In this document: positions 25,322-34,200 of the stretch, piece after piece
How positions within the stretch are numbered: position 1 is the stretch's first letter
How the letters are laid out: the number at the start of each line of letters is the position of its first letter
Source: Pseudomonas knackmussii B13
GTDB taxonomy: Bacteria; Pseudomonadota; Gammaproteobacteria; Pseudomonadales; Pseudomonadaceae
Assembly (NCBI RefSeq): GCF_000689415.1
Contig: NZ_HG322950.1
Coordinates: 2,611,501 to 2,675,500 of the forward strand
Direction: 5' to 3'
DNA: 64,000 nucleotides
Translations under genes and position numbers: made by a program
Notes under the pieces: model-generated
Database searches by the model: none
What the model was told of the DNA's origin: nothing
Seen by the model: only the letters and a program-made list of their open reading frames with translations

Positions 25322-25849
25322 ATGGATGAAATCGAGGTTCGCAAACCCTTTATGACAATGCCGCGGATCATGCTGCTGGTCACCGTGCTCAACCTGCTGG
25401 TCGCCGGCGGTGGCGTGGCGGCGACCTGGTTCCTGGCGCGGCCGCTGCTGGCCGAGCGCGCCCAGGCCGAAGCGGCCAAGGCTGGCGCGGACAAGGACAA
25501 GGGCAAGGAAGAAGAGAAGGAGCAGGAGCCGGCCGAGTTCGAGTTCTTCCCGGTCACCAAGATCATCGTTAGCCTGCCGGGCAGCGACGGCCGCGAGCAC
25601 TACTTCGTGCTCGACCTGGTGCTGCAGGCGGAGCAGGGCACGGCGCAGAAGAAGCTGGAGCAGATCGACCCGATGGTGCGCAACTCGGCGGTGGCGCACC
25701 TGAGCGCGCTGACCTTCGAGCAGCTGCGCGGCAAGAGCGTGCCGGCGCTGCAGGCGGAGCTGGAGCAGGTGCTGCTCGCCGACTTCGCCACGCGCAAGGT
25801 GATCGCGCCCTTCCAGCATGTGCTGGTCAGCAAGCTGATCGTCCAGTAA
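25322..25849 (+). CDS. fliL: FliL, stator-associated membrane protein
   Basis: 175 residues. A single N-terminal membrane helix (IMLLVTVLNLLVAGGGVAATWFL) precedes a Lys/Glu-rich linker and a periplasmic stomatin-like domain (FFPVTKIIVSLPGSDGREHYFVLDLVLQ ... GKSVPALQAELEQVL). FliL surrounds stator units and is needed for swarming-type motility in many species. It lies between fliK and fliA. Confidence 0.9.
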   Translation: MDEIEVRKPFMTMPRIMLLVTVLNLLVAGGGVAATWFLARPLLAERAQAEAAKAGADKDKGKEEEKEQEPAEFEFFPVTKIIVSLPGSDGREHYFVLDLVLQAEQGTAQKKLEQIDPMVRNSAVAHLSALTFEQLRGKSVPALQAELEQVLLADFATRKVIAPFQHVLVSKLIVQ

Positions 25850-25859
25850 GGCCACGGCC

Positions 25860-26594
25860 ATGAATGCCCATTGCGCCCTCGACTACCAGAACCACGCACC
25901 GGCCGCCGGTCATCCGGCCATCGCGCCCGGCGCCGAACAGCAGTGGCTGCTGCGCTACCTGCCGCTGGTCAAGCGGGTGGTCAGCCAGCTGTCGCTGCAG
26001 GCCAACCAGGTGCTGGATCGCGAGGACATGGAGCAGATCGGCCTGATGGGCCTGCTCGAAAGCCTGCGCCGCTACGGCACGCCCGACGAGCATTTCGCCG
26101 GCTTCGCCGTGCTGCGCATCCGCGGCGCCATCCTCGACGAGCTGCGCCGCCAGGATTGGCGTCCGCGCCAGGTGCGGCTGCAGGCGCACAAGGTGCGCGA
26201 CAGCATCCGTGAGCTGACCCGACGCCTGGGCCGCGCGCCCAGCGAGAAGGAAATCCTCGCCCACACCGGCCTCGACGAGCGCGGCTACCAGGACTACCTG
26301 CAGGCCGAGACTTCCGAGGCCATCGAGAGCCTCGACGCGCTGCTCGGCGAGGGCCTGGAACACCTGGCCGACGGTGAGTCGGCCCTGGAGGTGCGGGTGC
26401 TGCGCGAGCGCATGCTGGCCCAGGCCCTGGCGCAGCTGAGCGAGCGCGAACGCCTGGTGCTGACCCTGTACTACCAGCACGAGCTGAGCCTGAAGGAAAT
26501 CGCCCTGGTCCTCGACGTGAGCGACGCCCGGGTCTGTCAATTGAGCAAGCAGGCGTTGAACAAGGCCTGCCGTTACCTGAGCGAGAGAAGCTGA
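25860..26594 (+). CDS. fliA: FliA (LafS), lateral-flagella sigma-28 factor
   Basis: 244 residues. Region 2 (YLPLVKRVVSQL and DREDMEQIGLMGLLESLRRYG ... FAVLRIRGAILDELRRQDW), region 3 (RELTRRLGRAPSEKEILAHTG) and region 4 helix-turn-helix (SLKEIALVLDVSDARVCQLSKQAL) are complete. It should transcribe class III genes under FlgM control. Three candidate target promoters share TAAG-N15-GTCGCC. It lies in the fliD operon just before motA. Confidence 0.95.
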   Translation: MNAHCALDYQNHAPAAGHPAIAPGAEQQWLLRYLPLVKRVVSQLSLQANQVLDREDMEQIGLMGLLESLRRYGTPDEHFAGFAVLRIRGAILDELRRQDWRPRQVRLQAHKVRDSIRELTRRLGRAPSEKEILAHTGLDERGYQDYLQAETSEAIESLDALLGEGLEHLADGESALEVRVLRERMLAQALAQLSERERLVLTLYYQHELSLKEIALVLDVSDARVCQLSKQALNKACRYLSERS

Positions 26595-26597
26595 ATC

Positions 26598-27470
26598 ATG
26601 CAGAAAGTCATAGGCGCGCTGATCATCGTCGCCTGCGTCCTGGGCGGCTACGCCATGTCCCATGGCGAAATGGGCGTGCTCTGGCAGCCGGCGGAAGTGC
26701 TGATCATCCTCGGCGCCGGTCTCGGCAGCCTGGTGGTGGCCAACCCGCGTGAAGTGCTGGTGGAAATGCTGCACCAGCTCAAGGGCGTGTTCGTCCAGAA
26801 GCGCCGGGGCGAGGAGTTCCAGCGCCAGCTGCTGATGCTGCTCTACCAACTGCTGGAGATGGTCGAGGTCGGCGGCCTGAAGGTGCTCGACGAGCACATC
26901 GAGGACCCCAGCCAGAGCGAGCTGTTCGCACGCTATCCGCTGATTCTCGAGGAAGACAACCTGATGGCGTTCATCGCCGACAACTTCCGCCTGATGGCCA
27001 TGGGCAAGATCAGCGCGCACGAACTCGAAGGCTTCCTCGAGCAGGAGCTGGACGCCATGGAGCACGCGCTGCTGCTGCCGTCGAAGTCGCTGCACAAGGT
27101 CGGCGAGGCGATGCCCGGCTTCGGCATTCTCGCCGCGATCATGGGCATCATCATCACCATGGGCAGCATCGGCGGCACGGTCGCCGAGGTGGGCGCGCAC
27201 GTCGCCGCCGCGCTGGTCGGCACCTTCCTCGGCATCTTCTTCTGCTACTGCGTGCTCGATCCGCTTTCCAACGCCATGGCGCAGCGGGTGAAGACCGAGC
27301 TGTCGGCCCTGGAGTGCGTGCGCACCACGCTGGTCGCCCACGTCGCCGGCAAGCCCACGCTGCTGGCGGTGGACGCCGGGCGCAAGCTGATCGAGCAGGA
27401 CGTCAAGCCGGCCTTCCGCCAGCTCGAGACCTGGGTCAACCAGTACGAGGATGAAAGGGAAGCGGCATGA
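26598..27470 (+). CDS. motA: MotA (LafT), stator ion-channel subunit
   Basis: 290 residues with four membrane helices, two at the N-terminus (VIGALIIVACVLGGYAMS and AEVLIILGAGLGSLVV) and two near residues 170-230 (MPGFGILAAIMGIIITMGSIGG and VAAALVGTFLGIFFCYCVL). A charged cytoplasmic loop between them contacts FliG. It is a MotA of the proton type by resemblance to Laf stators. It is coupled to motB through ATGA. Confidence 0.95.
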   Translation: MQKVIGALIIVACVLGGYAMSHGEMGVLWQPAEVLIILGAGLGSLVVANPREVLVEMLHQLKGVFVQKRRGEEFQRQLLMLLYQLLEMVEVGGLKVLDEHIEDPSQSELFARYPLILEEDNLMAFIADNFRLMAMGKISAHELEGFLEQELDAMEHALLLPSKSLHKVGEAMPGFGILAAIMGIIITMGSIGGTVAEVGAHVAAALVGTFLGIFFCYCVLDPLSNAMAQRVKTELSALECVRTTLVAHVAGKPTLLAVDAGRKLIEQDVKPAFRQLETWVNQYEDEREAA

Positions 27471-28498
27471 GGAAGCGCGCCGAACAGAACCACGAGATCA
27501 TCATCAAGCGGCGCGGCAAGAAGGGCCACGCCGAGGAGCACAGCTCCGCCTGGAAGGTGGCCTTTGCCGACTTCACCCTGGCGATGATGGCGCTGTTCAT
27601 GGTGCTGTGGATCGTGCAGCCGCGCAGCGCGCTGCAGAACCCGTCTTCCGGCGACCTGCAGAGCAACCCGCTGGTGGATGGCGGCGCCGGCGTTTTCGAC
27701 GGCTCCAGCCGCAGCCCGATCGCCCTGGATGGCCTGCCCATGCCGGTGAACCCCCAGGACCCGACCCGTCCGGCGCAGCCGGCCGCCACGGCGACGCCCG
27801 AGGCGAATGGCGACCAGCAGCCGAACACCGCGAAAGAGCCGCGCCATTACGATTCGAATGTCGACCTGCAAGAGCTGGCCGCGCTGATCCGCGCCGTATC
27901 CGGACAGGTCGATGCGCTGGCCAACGTCGAGATCAAGGTGGTGCCCCAGGGCCTGCGCGTGCTGATCAAGGACGACCAGAAGCGCTTCATGTTCGAGCGC
28001 GGCAGCGCCAACCTCGATCCGCACTTCCGCACCCTGCTGGTCGCCCTGGGCGGCGTGCTGGCCAAGGTCGAGAACAAGCTGATCATCAGCGGCCACACCG
28101 ATGCGGTGCAGTACCGCGGCGCCAATGGCTACAACAACTGGAACCTGTCCGGCGACCGCGCCCTGCGCGCGCGCAACGTGCTGGTGGAGTCGGGCCTGCC
28201 GGCGACCAACGTGCTGCAGGTGACCGCCCAGGCGGACGGCATGCCCTTGCTGCCGGCCGACCCGCAGAACGGCGCCAACCGCCGCATCGAATTGCTGCTG
28301 CTGACCGACAGCGCGGAGAAGCTCTATCGCCAGCTGTTCAGCGAAGACCAGGCACAGATCGAGTTCGGCCCGCACGGCGCTTCGTTCAGCGCACCGCGTG
28401 ATCCGGCTGTGAAGGAAGGGCAGGGCGCGGCTGCGGCGGCACCGGCACCGACAATCGCAGCGCCTGCTGCACCCGCCGCAGCAGTCAAGGCTCAGTGA
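27467..28498 (+). CDS. motB: MotB (LafU), stator peptidoglycan-anchored subunit
   Basis: 343 residues. The single membrane helix FADFTLAMMALFMVLWIV carries the ion-binding Asp (about residue 35). The OmpA-like peptidoglycan domain spans about 180-285, with the motif LIISGHTDAVQYRGANGYNNWNLSGDRALRARN. The Ala/Pro-rich tail is variable. It overlaps motA. The stop overlaps, tail to tail, the end of the minus-strand exported protein gene. Confidence 0.95.
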   Translation: MRKRAEQNHEIIIKRRGKKGHAEEHSSAWKVAFADFTLAMMALFMVLWIVQPRSALQNPSSGDLQSNPLVDGGAGVFDGSSRSPIALDGLPMPVNPQDPTRPAQPAATATPEANGDQQPNTAKEPRHYDSNVDLQELAALIRAVSGQVDALANVEIKVVPQGLRVLIKDDQKRFMFERGSANLDPHFRTLLVALGGVLAKVENKLIISGHTDAVQYRGANGYNNWNLSGDRALRARNVLVESGLPATNVLQVTAQADGMPLLPADPQNGANRRIELLLLTDSAEKLYRQLFSEDQAQIEFGPHGASFSAPRDPAVKEGQGAAAAAPAPTIAAPAAPAAAVKAQ

Positions 28499-28953
28499 TC
28501 GCCGGCGTAGCGCTCGGGGCAGAACAGTTGCCGGGTTTCCTCGGCGAACAGGCAATCGCCTTGCGGAACGAGGTCGATGACGTTGTTGCTCTCGCCGCCG
28601 TAAAGCAGGTCGAAAAGCAGCTCGTTGTCGGTTGCGCCGGCCTGCGTGAGTTCGCTTAGCTCGCTCTTGTCCACGCGCAGGCGCAGGTGGCCGAGGAAGC
28701 TCGATTCGACGCTGCCGGCGCTGCGCTGCACGGTGTCGCCCTGGCGTGTCATGGCGTAGAAGCGGTCGTTCTTCAGCAGCAGGCTGTATTCCAGGCGCAG
28801 GTCGCGGCCGTCGCTGAGCAAGAGTTTGCCGCTGCTGTGGTAGCGGCCGGCGAACTCGCTGGCGGAGCCGTATTCGAACCAGGCGCCGAGCAATCCGGCG
28901 GCCAGGCAGAGGCTGATCGCCGCACTGGCGGCGAGCCGGTGTACAGGTTTCAT
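28492..28953 (-). CDS. Exported/membrane-anchored protein paired with ToxR-like regulator (ToxS-like role)
   Basis: 153 residues with an N-terminal signal or anchor (RLAASAAISLCLAAGLLGAWF). The periplasmic part of about 125 residues contains two Cys near the end (GDCLFAEETRQLFCPE). No family is recognised. It starts 4 bases inside the end of the ToxR-like gene, an arrangement identical to toxRS, cadC-like or tcpPH pairs where the second protein guards the periplasmic domain of the first. That function is inference. Confidence 0.65.
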   Translation of the reverse strand: MKPVHRLAASAAISLCLAAGLLGAWFEYGSASEFAGRYHSSGKLLLSDGRDLRLEYSLLLKNDRFYAMTRQGDTVQRSAGSVESSFLGHLRLRVDKSELSELTQAGATDNELLFDLLYGGESNNVIDLVPQGDCLFAEETRQLFCPERYAGDH

Positions 28954-29789
28954 GGCAGGCAGCTCCGCAGTTGCCCGATGTCGAGGGCGGCCAGGCGGTC
29001 CTGGTGGACCACCAGCAGGCGCGTGGCGCCGTCGGCGTCACTGCAGGCGATCTCGTAGAACCCGGCGTGCCGTGACAAGGTGAAATTCATGGCGGCCGTA
29101 CTCAGGGCGCCCAGGCGCACGCTGAGTTCGGCGGTCCGCTCGCGCAACTGGCGCAGGCGGTCGTGGTCGGCATCCAGATAGATGAAGTGCTTGTTGCCGA
29201 CGCTGGTTTCTTCGCGGGCCAGGCGCGGCTGCTGGCTGAACAGGTGCAGCGCGGCGGCCAGGGTCAGCACGATCAGCAGCAGCGGGGTGGCCATGGCAAT
29301 CCAGTCGAGCGGCCGCTGGCGTCGGGCGGGCGGCAGGATTTCGTCCAGGGAAATGGCCTTCGGCGGCTCTGGTGCTTGCGTGGGCTCGGCTTTCGGCGGC
29401 GGGGTGCGGCTGGCGTACTGCGGATTGAGCATGTAGCCCCGGCGGGGCAGGGTCTGGATGATCTCGCGGCGCTTTTCGTCGCCCAGGACCTGGCGCAGGG
29501 TATAGATCTGCTGGTTCAGGCTGCCCTGGCCGACCACCCGGTCGCTCCAGGCGTGGGAGAGCAGTTCGTCGCGCGCTACCACTTCGCCGGGCTCGCGCAT
29601 CAGTCGCTCGAGCAGGCGGCTGCCGGAAAAGCCCAGCTCTACCTTTTCCTCGTAGCCGTCGCGGCGCAGGACCAGCTGATACAGCTCCGGATGGAAATGG
29701 GCGATGCAGCCGTCGCCCAGCCCGGTGCGGATGCTGCCCAGGGGAGCGGGTCGGACCTCGGGGGCCTGGGGAATCTGACTCATGTGCAT
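28950..29789 (-). CDS. ToxR/CadC-like membrane-bound winged-helix regulator
   Basis: 279 residues. Residues about 30-120 form an OmpR/ToxR-type winged helix (LLERLMREPGEVVARDELLSHAWSDRVVGQGSLNQQIYTLRQVLGDEKRREIIQTLPRRGYML). A Pro-rich linker, one membrane helix (about 163-184, WIAMATPLLLIVLTLAAALHLF) and a periplasmic domain of about 95 residues follow. Starts at 29789 and 29783 are both possible. It lies between motB and lafA and likely controls lateral genes in response to an envelope or surface signal; this is inference. Confidence 0.85.
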   Translation of the reverse strand: MHMSQIPQAPEVRPAPLGSIRTGLGDGCIAHFHPELYQLVLRRDGYEEKVELGFSGSRLLERLMREPGEVVARDELLSHAWSDRVVGQGSLNQQIYTLRQVLGDEKRREIIQTLPRRGYMLNPQYASRTPPPKAEPTQAPEPPKAISLDEILPPARRQRPLDWIAMATPLLLIVLTLAAALHLFSQQPRLAREETSVGNKHFIYLDADHDRLRQLRERTAELSVRLGALSTAAMNFTLSRHAGFYEIACSDADGATRLLVVHQDRLAALDIGQLRSCLP

Positions 29790-29847
29790 GGGGTGCTGCG
29801 CCGGCCCGTTCTTGTAGGAATTGTTCGACGTTTGTAAGAAAGGGCCG

Positions 29848-29870
29848 ACATTTTGGCGTCAACAAAATGT
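29848..29870. promoter_or_regulatory. 8-bp dyad (ACATTTTG-N7-CAAAATGT) upstream of toxR-like gene
   Basis: A perfect inverted repeat lies about 60 bases before the toxR-like start, in an otherwise AT-richer stretch. It is not followed by a T run in either direction, so an operator is more likely than a terminator. Confidence 0.45.
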
Positions 29871-29949
29871 AGAGACAAGTCCCATTTCTGAATCTATGGG
29901 GCTTGACATGGATGGGGCAGACCTTTCCGACGAAACTTTTCGCCAAGCA

Positions 29950-29986
29950 ACGACAAACGCCCCGAACCAGTCGGGGCGTTTGTCGT
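29950..29986 (-). terminator. Strong hairpin terminator after lafA
   Basis: A perfect 16-bp stem (ACGACAAACGCCCCGA and its complement) surrounds a 5-base loop. It lies about 20 bases past the lafA stop. The downstream T tract is poor, but the stem is very stable and separates lafA from the toxR-like gene. Confidence 0.8.
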
Positions 29987-30006
29987 GGGAGGTGCTACGC
30001 GGCGGA

Positions 30007-30870
30007 TCAGCCCAGCAGCGACATCACCATGCCAGGCATCTGGCCAGCTTGCTTGAGCATCGAGATACCCGACTGCATCAGCATGCTGTTCTTGGTCATG
30101 GAAGCCGATTCGGAAGCGAAGTCGGCGTCCATGATGGTGCCCTTGGCCACGTCGGTGTTGTCTTTCATGTTGGCCAGGTTGTTGGCGGTGTGGTTCAGGC
30201 GGTTGATGTTGGCGCCGAACTGGGCACGCAGGGTGCCGATGCTGTCCAGGGCCGAGGCGATCTTGTCGATCATGGCGTTGGCGCCCGAAGCGGTGGACAG
30301 CTCGGTGCCGCCGCTGGTGCCGCCGAAGGTGGCGGAGATGCCGCTCAGTGCGGTGGAAACGCCGCTGACGTTGGCCGAAGCGTCCAGGCTCAGGGTTTCG
30401 CCGCTGCTCGAACCGATCTGGAAGTCGACGTTGGCGGTGAACTTGCCGCCGGTGGCGAACAGCTTGTCGCCGGCGTAGCTGGTGTTGTTCATGATGTTGC
30501 CCATTTCCTTGCCGAGTTCGTCGAACTCGGACTGCAGGGCATCACGGTCGGTCTGGCTGTTGGTGCCGTTGGCGGCCTGGGTGGCCAGGTCCTTCATGCG
30601 CTGAACGATGTCGGTCATTTCGCTGAAGGCGCCTTCGCCGGTCTGCAGCAGGGAAACGGCATCGTTGACGTTACGGGTGGCGACGGCCATGCCGCGGGAC
30701 TGACCGTCCAGGCGGGTGGCGATCTGCAGGCCGGCGGCGTCGTCCGCGGCGCTGTTCACGCGGAAGCCGGTGCCCAGGCGCTGTTGGTTGGTGGCCAGCT
30801 TGGAGTTGGTCTTGCTCAGGTTGGTCTGGGTAACGAGAGCGGAATAGTTGGTATGAATCGAGAGAGCCAT
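30007..30870 (-). CDS. lafA: Lateral flagellin (FliC/LafA)
   Basis: 287 residues, short like LafA proteins. The conserved N-terminal D0/D1 (ALSIHTNYSALVTQTNLSKTNSKLATNQQRLGTGFRVNSAADDAAGLQIATRL) and C-terminal D1/D0 (LRAQFGANINRLNHTANNLANMKDN ... KNSMLMQSGISMLKQAGQMPGMVMSLLG) flank a small Ser/Thr/Gly-rich central domain (SSSGETLSLDASANVSG...). The Ser/Thr residues there are likely glycosylation sites. A good ribosome site (AAGGAT) and a candidate sigma-28 promoter lie upstream. Confidence 0.96.
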   Translation of the reverse strand: MALSIHTNYSALVTQTNLSKTNSKLATNQQRLGTGFRVNSAADDAAGLQIATRLDGQSRGMAVATRNVNDAVSLLQTGEGAFSEMTDIVQRMKDLATQAANGTNSQTDRDALQSEFDELGKEMGNIMNNTSYAGDKLFATGGKFTANVDFQIGSSSGETLSLDASANVSGVSTALSGISATFGGTSGGTELSTASGANAMIDKIASALDSIGTLRAQFGANINRLNHTANNLANMKDNTDVAKGTIMDADFASESASMTKNSMLMQSGISMLKQAGQMPGMVMSLLG

Positions 30871-30931
30871 GGACTTGATCCTTCGTAGGAGTGGGCTGTC
30901 GAAGCCGGCTTAGCTCGGCTGCTGAAGGGGT

Positions 30932-30958
30932 AGGGCGACGAACTTTCGGCGGCACTTA
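30932..30958 (-). promoter_or_regulatory. Candidate lateral sigma-28 promoter for lafA
   Basis: On the minus strand, TAAG (30958-30955), 15 bases, GTCGCCCT (30939-30932). The same -35/-10 pair and spacing occur before flgM and fliD. An overlapping weaker alternative (TCGAA-N15-GCCGAAAG, 30970-30943) also exists. It gives a leader of about 55 bases before lafA. Confidence 0.55.
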
Positions 30959-31219
30959 AATGGCGTTCGAAAATTTTTTCGCAGCACTCGAGAAACGCCG
31001 GAAGAAGCCCGGCGAACCGCGCCTTGTCGCCTTTTGGGGTGCCTGTCCAGGGCGCGGAAGCCGGACTTCCGCCTATGCTCGCCAAGGCTGCGCAGGCGGA
31101 AGCGCAACTCCTCTGCCTGTGCCTGGTTGCCCAATAAAATCAATTGTTTAGGCCTGCTCTGCAGGGTGGCGCGCTTTGTGCACCACGCGGCAAACGAGTT
31201 CTTTGCCCCGAGGTGTGTG

Positions 31220-34200
31220 TTGAGTCACTCCAACGAAGCCGGCCCGCTGGTCAGCGTGGTGATCCCGGCGTATCGCGCCGACTTCCTTGCCGATGCCCTG
31301 AGCAGCGTGCTGCTGCAGACCTACCGGCCGCTCGAGCTGGTGGTTTCCGACGACTGCCGCAGCGATGCGGTGCGCGCGCTGGTCGACGACTTCCGCGCCC
31401 AGGCCGATTTTCCCATCGTCTACAAGCGCAATGCCGAGGCCCTCGGCGAGCGTCTCAACACAGCTGCCGGCGTGGCGCTGGCGAGCGGCGAGTACATCAA
31501 GTTCCTCCATGACGATGACCGCCTCGCGCCTGGCTGTGTCGAGGCTTTGCTGGATGTGATGCGTCGCGAGAGCAATGTCGTGCTCGCCAGTTCGCGGCGC
31601 CGCCGCATCGACGAGGCCGGCGCACCGTTGCCCGACATTCGCGAGACGGCCTTCCCCTTCGCCGGCGACGTGCTGATCGACGGCCAGGACGTTGGCGGCT
31701 TCTTCGCCGAGCACCTGGTCAACTTCATCGGCGAGCCGAGTGCCGTGCTCTGCCGGCGCAGCGACCTGCTGGCGCTGGGCGACGAGCTGATGTCGCTCAA
31801 CGGTGAGCGCATCTCCTGGGTCGGCGACCTGGCGCTGTACGTGAACCTCCTGCGCAATGGCCACCTGGCGCTGCTCGCCGAACCGCTGATGGACTACCGG
31901 GTGACTGCCAGCCAGGTGACCCAGCAGGGGCGCGACGATCCCTCGCTGTGGCTCTCGTGCCACGAGCAGTTCAAGCAGGCGCTGCGTGATCTCGGCTGGA
32001 ATCGACCGGTCGCGACCTGTCACTGGTTGCAAGTGGCGCCCATTACCCGGGTCAAGACGCGTGCGTTCAGGAGCGTCGACCTGCTCACGGCCATCGCCCA
32101 GGCGGCCGGACATGGCGGTTTCTCGCTGGCCTCCTGGCTGGGCGTTCGCCAGCCGACCCCAGCCCAGCAGCGGCTGATCGACCAGCGCCTGGCGGAACGG
32201 GGCGGCGGTCCGCTGATCGAGATTCTGCTGCTCGATCTTCTTGGCGCTGCCGATAGGGTGCGGTGCAGCCTGGACAGCCTGGCCGAGCGCAACGGCTACC
32301 GGCGCTACGCCGTGCGGGTGCTGAGCGATGCGCCGGAACGGCTGGCCGGGCTGGGCGTCGAGTGCCTGCCGTTGGCGGGCGAGGCGCCGGTCAGGGCGGT
32401 CAACCGTGCGTTGGCATCGTCCACGGGCGACTGGCTGCTGATCGCAGACGCCGGAGTCGAGTTCACCCCCGGCGGCCTGCTGGTGGCAGCGCTGGATCTG
32501 CTCGAAGCCCCGGACAGTTGCCGCGCGGCATACGCCGACGAGGTGCTGCGTGTCGGCGAGGGCGATCTCGGCCTGGCCCTGCGCCCGGACGTCAACCTCG
32601 ACCTGCTGCTCAGCTTCCCCGCCGGCCTGGCGCGCCACTGGTTGTTCCGTCGCGAGGCGTTGCAGGCGGCCGGCGGTTTCGACGAGGCAGCGGGCGAGGC
32701 CTTCGAGCTGGACTACCAGCTGCGCCTGATCGAGCGCGAAGGTCTCGCCTCGTTCGGCCACATCAGCGAGCCGCTGCTGCTCGCCGAGCATCCGCCGCTG
32801 GCCGATAGCGCCGATGAGCGCCGGGTGCTGCAGCGCCATCTCGGCGAGCGCGGTTATCCGCAGGCGCAGGTGCAATCGCGCTATCCGGGGCGCTACGAAA
32901 TCGACTACGGGCATGCCTCGGCCCCGGCCGTCAGCGTACTGGTGGTCGTCGAGGGTGACCTGGGCCGGCTGCAGCGCTGCGTGCAGACCCTGATGGAGCA
33001 GACCGCCTACCCGAACTACGAACTGCTGCTGGTTTGCGTCGGTGCCCAGGACGCCGAGACCTGTGCCTGGCTGCGCGGCATCGAGGGCCTGGGCCAGGCG
33101 CGCCTGCGCGTGCTGCGCCAGCCGGTCGGTGAGGGTCGCGAGGCGGCCTGCAACGAGGCGGCGCAGGCGGCCAGGGGCGACTTCCTGCTTTGGCTGGGCG
33201 CCGGCGCCGGCATCCTCCAGCGCGATTGGCTGCAGCAGTTGCTCAACCACGGCCTGCGTCCGGAGGTCGGCGCGGTCGGTGGCAAGCTGCTGGCGGCCGA
33301 TGGCACCGTGCGCCAGGGCGGACTGCTGCTCGGCCTGGGCGCGCCGGTGGGCAGCGCCTTCCACGGCGCCGCGATGGATGCGCCGGGCTACATGAGCCGC
33401 CTGCTGGTGGACCAGAACCACGCTGCGCTCAGCGGCGACTGCCTGTTGCTACGCAAGGCGCTCTTCCTCGAGGCCGGTGGCTTCGAGCGCGAGCCGAAGC
33501 TGGCGCGCTGGGCGGCGGTGGATCTGTGCCTGCGCCTGCAGCAGGCCGGCTACCTGAACGTCTGGACGCCGCGCGCGTACCTGATGATGGACTTGCCCGC
33601 GCAGCCGGCCGCCAGCGTCGAGGAAGAGGACGCCATGTTCCAGCGCTGGCTGCCGCTGCTGGCGCGCGACCCTTCCTATAACGCCGGCTTCGCCCTCGGC
33701 GGCGACCAGGGCTACACCCTCGGCGACCCGGTGCGGGCCTGGCGTCCGCTGCAGGGCTGGCAGCCGGTGCCGAGCCTGCTGGCGCACCCCGGCGACCTGC
33801 ATGGCTGCGGCCACTACCGGGTGATCCAGCCGTTCAACGCGCTGCGTGCCGAGGGCGCGCTCGACGGCAGCATGTCGCTGACCCTGCTCGACGTGCCGAG
33901 CCTGGAGCGCTACCAGCCGGACATCATCCTGCTGCAGCGCCAACTGGGCGACCAGCGCCTGGAAGCGATGCGCCGCTACCAGGCATTCTCCCGCGCCTTC
34001 AAGGTCTACGAGCTGGACGACTACCTGCCCGGCGTGCCGATGAAGAGCATCCACCGCCAGCATTTCGTGTCCAGCGACATGACCCGCTACCTGCGTCGCG
34101 GGTTGTCCTACGTCGACCGTTTCGTGGTTTCCACCGAGCCGCTGGCCGAGGCCCTGGGGCACCTGCACAGCGACGTGCGGGTGATGCGCAACTGCCTCGA

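Noticed and set aside
31034..31219. Extended N-terminus of the large glycosyltransferase
   Set aside because: The region is Arg/Cys-rich, lacks a ribosome site before 31034, and overlaps the lafA promoter zone; the GT2 fold starts after TTG 31220.
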